From: an uncultured Bacteroidota bacterium
GTDB taxonomy: Bacteria > Bacteroidota > Bacteroidia > Chitinophagales > Saprospiraceae
Assembly: GCA_937861115.1 (NCBI GenBank)
Contig: CALMBD010000304.1
Location: 24,345-88,344 of the forward strand
DNA length: 64,000 nt
Direction: 5' to 3'
The notes below the pieces were generated by a model that searched no databases, was not told the origin of the DNA, and saw only the letters and a program-made list of their open reading frames with translations. Positions 62,501 through 64,000 of the stretch are shown here, piece by piece (within the stretch, counting starts at the first letter, position 1; each line of letters starts with the position of its first letter). Both the position numbers and the translations under genes were made by a program.

Positions 62501-63339
62501 CGGGTTCTACGCAGGATTTCCACTTTATTGGTCCGGGAGGCTGCGATTCTACGATCACGGTAGCCGTATCGGCATTTCCCGGTGTTAGTTTCACCGTTAT
62601 GGAGGAAAGCAGTTGCCCCAATTCGCCGACCGGCGCCTTGTCAGTGCAGGATGCCCAGGGCGGTTTACAGCCTTACCGCTACTCGATCGATGGTGCGGCG
62701 TTCCAGGACAGTACTTTGTTCGGCGGGCTCGATGCAGGCGCTTACACGGTTTATCTGGAGGACAGCAATGGCTGCCTGTTTGAAGCGGAGGCCGATGTAG
62801 CGGCATATCCGGCCCTCGACATTTCGCTTTCCAATGGTATCCTCCCCTGCAATGATCCTGCTACAACACTGGCTGTTGAAGTAAACAACAATGCCTTTAA
62901 CCTGAGTTTCCAGTGGTCGAATGGCGATACCCTGCCGTTTACCACCTTCCAGGACGTGGGGCCAGTTTGGGTGGAAGTGACCAATGCCTGTGAAACCGTA
63001 CACCGCGACGCGGAAGTCGAATGGGCCGACGCTGCTACGGGCACTACCTTCCTGTATGCCCCTAATGTGATGATGCCGGCATCGTTCGAACCCGACAATT
63101 CGCAGTTCAAGCCCTATTTTCAGCCCGGGTTGGAGATCATTTCCTATCAGTTTGAAGTGTACGACCGCTGGGGTAACCGGATGTTTACGGCAGACCAGCC
63201 CGATGCAGGCTGGCGCGGCAAGTTTCACGGGGATGATGTAACGCCGGGGGTATATGCCTGGTTTGTCAAAGCCGAAATCCTCTTCTGCGGCCACAAGCGC
63301 GAGATGTACTTCAACGGTGATGTGACCGTTGTTCGGTAA
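56569..63339 (+). CDS. Giant secreted adhesin-like protein with type IX sorting domain
   Basis: A 2256-residue protein with signal peptide (FLPLVFLLVFACHYEAIHAQ). PKD-like domains are encoded near 57244-57480, 59566-59810 and 59830-60070 (NWDWNFGDPTSGG, SEVAWNFGDMSSG), among many Ig/PKD-like units. A Cna-B/SD-repeat-like domain is at 61057-61330 (IYGQVWSDVNGSGVID). Eight 51-residue tandem repeats run from 61363 to 62589. A SprB-type repeat follows (AQGGLQPYRYSIDGAAF, 62600-62800), then a CHU_C domain (FEVYDRWGNRMF ... PGVYAWFVKAE) at 63070-63339, which is a type B T9SS sorting signal. It is probably displayed on the surface and may act in gliding, adhesion or matrix binding. An ATG at 56548 would add seven residues; the signal peptide favours 56569. 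Confidence 0.92.
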   Translation: MKNRFLPLVFLLVFACHYEAIHAQNQGAEIIGPDILCVGECDTFSLLIDGVPPSPQGQYIWNVSNNGVPGPSFTTVNNDLFYCAPTTGPGTTIITVMYFGPNGTSITAEHVVTIISFQPLKIISSNAAPCNADSTSNPDNVCEKVCPNTTITYSVTISGNPGGTMSPVTWQVTGASSFTVNPPFFNSVTVNWGAPGIGSVVVVSNGITGCYGEDALCVTVIDEPVAQFTSDPPAVNDTIRLCKGQTVYFQNQSTGADSYEWFFDDDLSTTAAVNPQHTFVNPGNYTVRLIARSDCLCSDTISRNVVVLDAEAPTLDCVGTICPGETVTYTASNACPPYVWSVTSNGTIVNGGTSTTDSIAIQWTAGPVGVITLGAQACSGNVCPDPASIQVPIISDDAEIMGEDQVCPAAIEIYSIEPYGGTGFVWTLSGGGTITEGQGTNRVTVEWSDFPNVNTTYWLSVVYDNCYLGCGGQDSMAIRILSSFAIDGPVEICEDATGNFVSKLTYNAANIVCNWTLTAPNGSTSWTSPAPTAAPAVPFNSGSGVYRLLAVPDNPTLSCSNEAEWVIRVAPQPAKPAGISGEPNVCSGTTYTYSATGIDPGNKLQWTVQNGPGAPVVSAGNTINVTWGAADPRWISVAQVSKNGLNCASDTTLLNIQSIGALVVNGTSIVCEDETEAYAILPLTNVDVQWSISPASAGSVAKGQGTSAAELFWTEPGGHVVTVNVCGQTALFPVTVNALPDPMVQHPAGICAGELASVQTGTPFSAYSWNDADGTEISTLAAPDFSAGSYFVHVTDPNGCVGTTEFTMIEYPLPNISLTTGDPTGFCNNSSFVEMTSLVNVDDDFVYEWFRDGNPLGVDAPTYSTNQYGSYAVQATNGYGCSATAGNIVLFDYCSGGSGGPGIPGAGSPPCAPGTMAFNVDPTALCDSFHFQLVPGPQYQPGTAFWSFGISGGGLLGTAATDNPGFLFPNAGIYTVVMRATLQSGATCVVINTVDVVASARFAAHPECPGLATVFEDASTHLPGNSIANWDWNFGDPTSGGANISNIRNPSHTYLNSGNPVVTLVITAGNGCTASAKRTIEIPEANQAPFSLPALNCAGNALEFIANITPAVSEVAWNFGDMSSGASNDATGDTVYHSFNAPSNYAVTTTATNAYGCTATFTQIINIVPSALGGTITPANPAPICEGTTITLTAPPGADTYFWSDSMTVVQSLTTGEEGTYSVTMTDAAGCTFIPPPVPVEVIPAPDALIKAILMNDLGQIVGTSYPTLSVCEGEKVHLIVQGTGAYGYTWSGGNGTSDEVVFDAEHGNQLLVGTHIFTVTVTDFATGCTSVTDPFEVTVHPVPAGFSISATSSCAGNPNVITYSGPEPPNWQLVWNTGITGNTLTTEDPGLFFIRVINEFGCEAKSNVVSVLAGPNVAAIPGGCHSRCRPDTFCLPPIPDIVSWQWYFNGNPVPGATGPDFVAQESGVYYAELTDINGCQNQSDPLVIDLYDGSGNIYGQVWSDVNGSGVIDAGDTLVSGITVNLLQNGVAVGNGQSNAGGDFSFINVLSTNYLVQIDSALLPPGWEIVIGENAVGLSGCGAIGNSALLLHICPPLVSTQQFTACANESIVFNGTPVQAGTTQQFMLLTPGGCDSMVVVTVDAIPTSGSTLLINVCPNEVYDYNGTLLSPGQSQDFVLQNYLGCDSVVTVSVTGVPASVSDLSVSICPGTQYDYNGTLLSAGQTQNFSFQNVWGCDSTVTVSVSALPVSSSVVDVSACPGGVYDYNGTPIPAGTSQYFVYQNYLGCDSTVTVVVDEAPVNFQIVDAVACAGYSLPYNGVDIPAGSSQSFVFQNIYGCDSIVEVSVAVLPSPPPVSWAVSVCPGETYTFNGVTLAAGDSASFTIPGTLGCDTVVAVHVYELQTSSSSFTVGVCPGETYAYQGAVLTGGTVQNFVLTNSVGCDSVVTVTVEQLSVSTETLEVSVCPGTTYDFNGTEVQAGSTQDFHFIGPGGCDSTITVAVSAFPGVSFTVMEESSCPNSPTGALSVQDAQGGLQPYRYSIDGAAFQDSTLFGGLDAGAYTVYLEDSNGCLFEAEADVAAYPALDISLSNGILPCNDPATTLAVEVNNNAFNLSFQWSNGDTLPFTTFQDVGPVWVEVTNACETVHRDAEVEWADAATGTTFLYAPNVMMPASFEPDNSQFKPYFQPGLEIISYQFEVYDRWGNRMFTADQPDAGWRGKFHGDDVTPGVYAWFVKAEILFCGHKREMYFNGDVTVVR
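61363..62589 (+). repeat. Eight tandem repeats of 51 codons in the giant protein
   Basis: Eight units, seven of 51 residues and one of 52, share V/ICPG..YDYNGT, a G.SQ.F..QN linker and GCDSxVTVxV. Each unit has two cysteines, one in CPG and one in GCDS, which could form a disulfide. Unit sequences are clearly diverged, so this is an old array, not a recent duplication. Confidence 0.85.
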
Positions 63340-63373
63340 GTATCGGCGAGAGGATTGAACAGGACTGGCATGT

Positions 63374-63438
63374 AGAAGCCGGACCGGATTTACAGGATCG
63401 ACAGATCTTGCAAATCCGGTCCGGCTTCTCTGTTTAAT
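63374..63438. terminator. Bidirectional terminator between convergent genes
   Basis: AGAAGCCGGACCGGATTT (63374-63391) and AAATCCGGTCCGGCTTCT (63412-63429) form a perfect 18-base stem with a 20-base loop, followed by CTGTTTAAT. It separates the giant protein gene from the opposing small gene. Confidence 0.85.
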
Positions 63439-63439
63439 C

Positions 63440-63862
63440 TCATCCCCTTCCAAAGCGCAGGTATGCTCCTGCAAAGCCCAGCCAGGCCACTGTAAAGCAA
63501 ACCTGCGGCGGCAAAAAGGTCAGAAGGTACAAGGGGATCAGGTAGATGCTCCAGAAAACGGCATTGAATACCACGACCTTTTTAGCAAGCGCCGCATTGT
63601 CGAAAAACCGGACCAGCATGGAATTCAGGATGCCCGCAAAAAAACAGAGCAGCGACATCGTGAGGCTGAAAAAATGGAGTAGTTCTTCCATGCTCCGGGT
63701 GATGCCGGCGCCCAGGTCGAAGCGATAATTGGCCAGCAGGTCCAGCAATTGGCGCTCGGAGTCGTTGGATGGCTCCCGATGGTTCAGAAAACTCAACAGG
63801 TGGATGGCGCCGGTAGCCAGCAAAGCCCAGGAGCCGAATTTGAACAGGGTCTTGTAGTGCAT
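63440..63862 (-). CDS. Four-helix membrane protein of unknown function
   Basis: A 140-residue protein starting MHYKTLFKFGSWALL, with predicted helices at about 10-28, 60-80, 92-112 and 118-134 and a longer outside loop with acidic residues (EPSNDSERQLL). An in-frame TTG seven codons upstream is less likely than this ATG. I do not recognise the family. It is convergent with the giant protein gene. Confidence 0.65.
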   Translation of the reverse strand: MHYKTLFKFGSWALLATGAIHLLSFLNHREPSNDSERQLLDLLANYRFDLGAGITRSMEELLHFFSLTMSLLCFFAGILNSMLVRFFDNAALAKKVVVFNAVFWSIYLIPLYLLTFLPPQVCFTVAWLGFAGAYLRFGRG

Positions 63863-64000
63863 AGCATTAAAAGTTGTTTTCAACCGCCGGGCATCCGTCC
63901 GGCGTTATCCGGTGCGGATGGTTGCGGGTAATTGTTTTCAGATATGACCGCCCGAAGTTCGGCAATTATTCGATTTTATCCCAGACCGGCCTGTTGTTGT

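Noticed and set aside
61363-62589. Regular repeats that could be mistaken for a CRISPR array
   Set aside because: They are in-frame 153-base coding repeats with no conserved 25-40 base direct repeat and no cas genes nearby.

Overview
The window is a compact chromosomal segment of about 52% GC from a member of the Bacteroidota, most likely a Saprospirales-type organism. The evidence is a PorP/SprF-family protein, a giant secreted protein ending in a type IX secretion (gliding-motility C-terminal) domain, a bactofilin, a WG-repeat protein, a Bacteroidota-type EF-G paralogue, and a recurring TAnnTTTG-like -7 promoter box ahead of many genes. No rRNA, tRNA, CRISPR array, prophage or intact insertion sequence was seen. 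The lineage call below phylum level is an inference.

Layout. 0.1-8.4 kb: a flavin/2Fe-2S oxidoreductase convergent with uvrA, then a forward run deoC, SPOR-domain protein, rodA, tgt. 8.7-11.6 kb: PorP/SprF protein, bactofilin overlapping an AtpZ-like gene, a small membrane protein and a DinB-fold protein. 11.6-20.4 kb: a reverse block with acyl-CoA synthetase, UMF1-type MFS permease, GH20 hexosaminidase, homoserine kinase, a PlsC-like acyltransferase and an RlmD-type rRNA methyltransferase. 20.4-24.1 kb: a MITE-like inverted repeat, then a haem-binding protein and an S9 peptidase.

24.1-30.3 kb is the most unusual part. It is a reverse three-gene unit with its own well-formed promoter: a SIR2-like protein carrying a C-terminal EAD11-like adaptor, a membrane-anchored nSTAND1 NTPase, and an exported 1105-residue WG-repeat protein. 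It resembles NTP-dependent conflict or signalling systems in which effector-associated domains couple a STAND switch to an effector. Here the SIR2 active-site signatures are degenerate, and a transmembrane link to an envelope WG protein is suggested.

30.5-40.7 kb: DPP-IV-like peptidase, HsdR-N-like nuclease-fold protein, diacylglycerol-kinase family enzyme, small membrane protein, formiminotransferase-cyclodeaminase with an AI-2E permease, feoA-feoB, and a DUF3830 protein. 40.8-53 kb: recA, a methyltransferase, rpoN, hflX, a trypsin-like PDZ protease, an AlkD-like protein, a 28-codon membrane peptide, a decayed transposase trace, an EF-G paralogue and an aminotransferase. 52.7-63.9 kb: an ECF sigma factor, a single-pass protein with a barrel-like C-terminus, a lipoprotein, apaG, a 2256-residue adhesin-like protein with eight 51-residue tandem repeats, and a small membrane protein.

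Most of the window is housekeeping: DNA repair (uvrA, recA, alkD-like), cell wall and shape (rodA, SPOR, bactofilin), translation and RNA (tgt, rlmD-like, hflX, EF-G paralogue), iron uptake (feoAB) and histidine/folate metabolism. The accessory interest lies in the SIR2/nSTAND/WG unit, the surface-protein cluster, and small repeat and RNA elements between genes.
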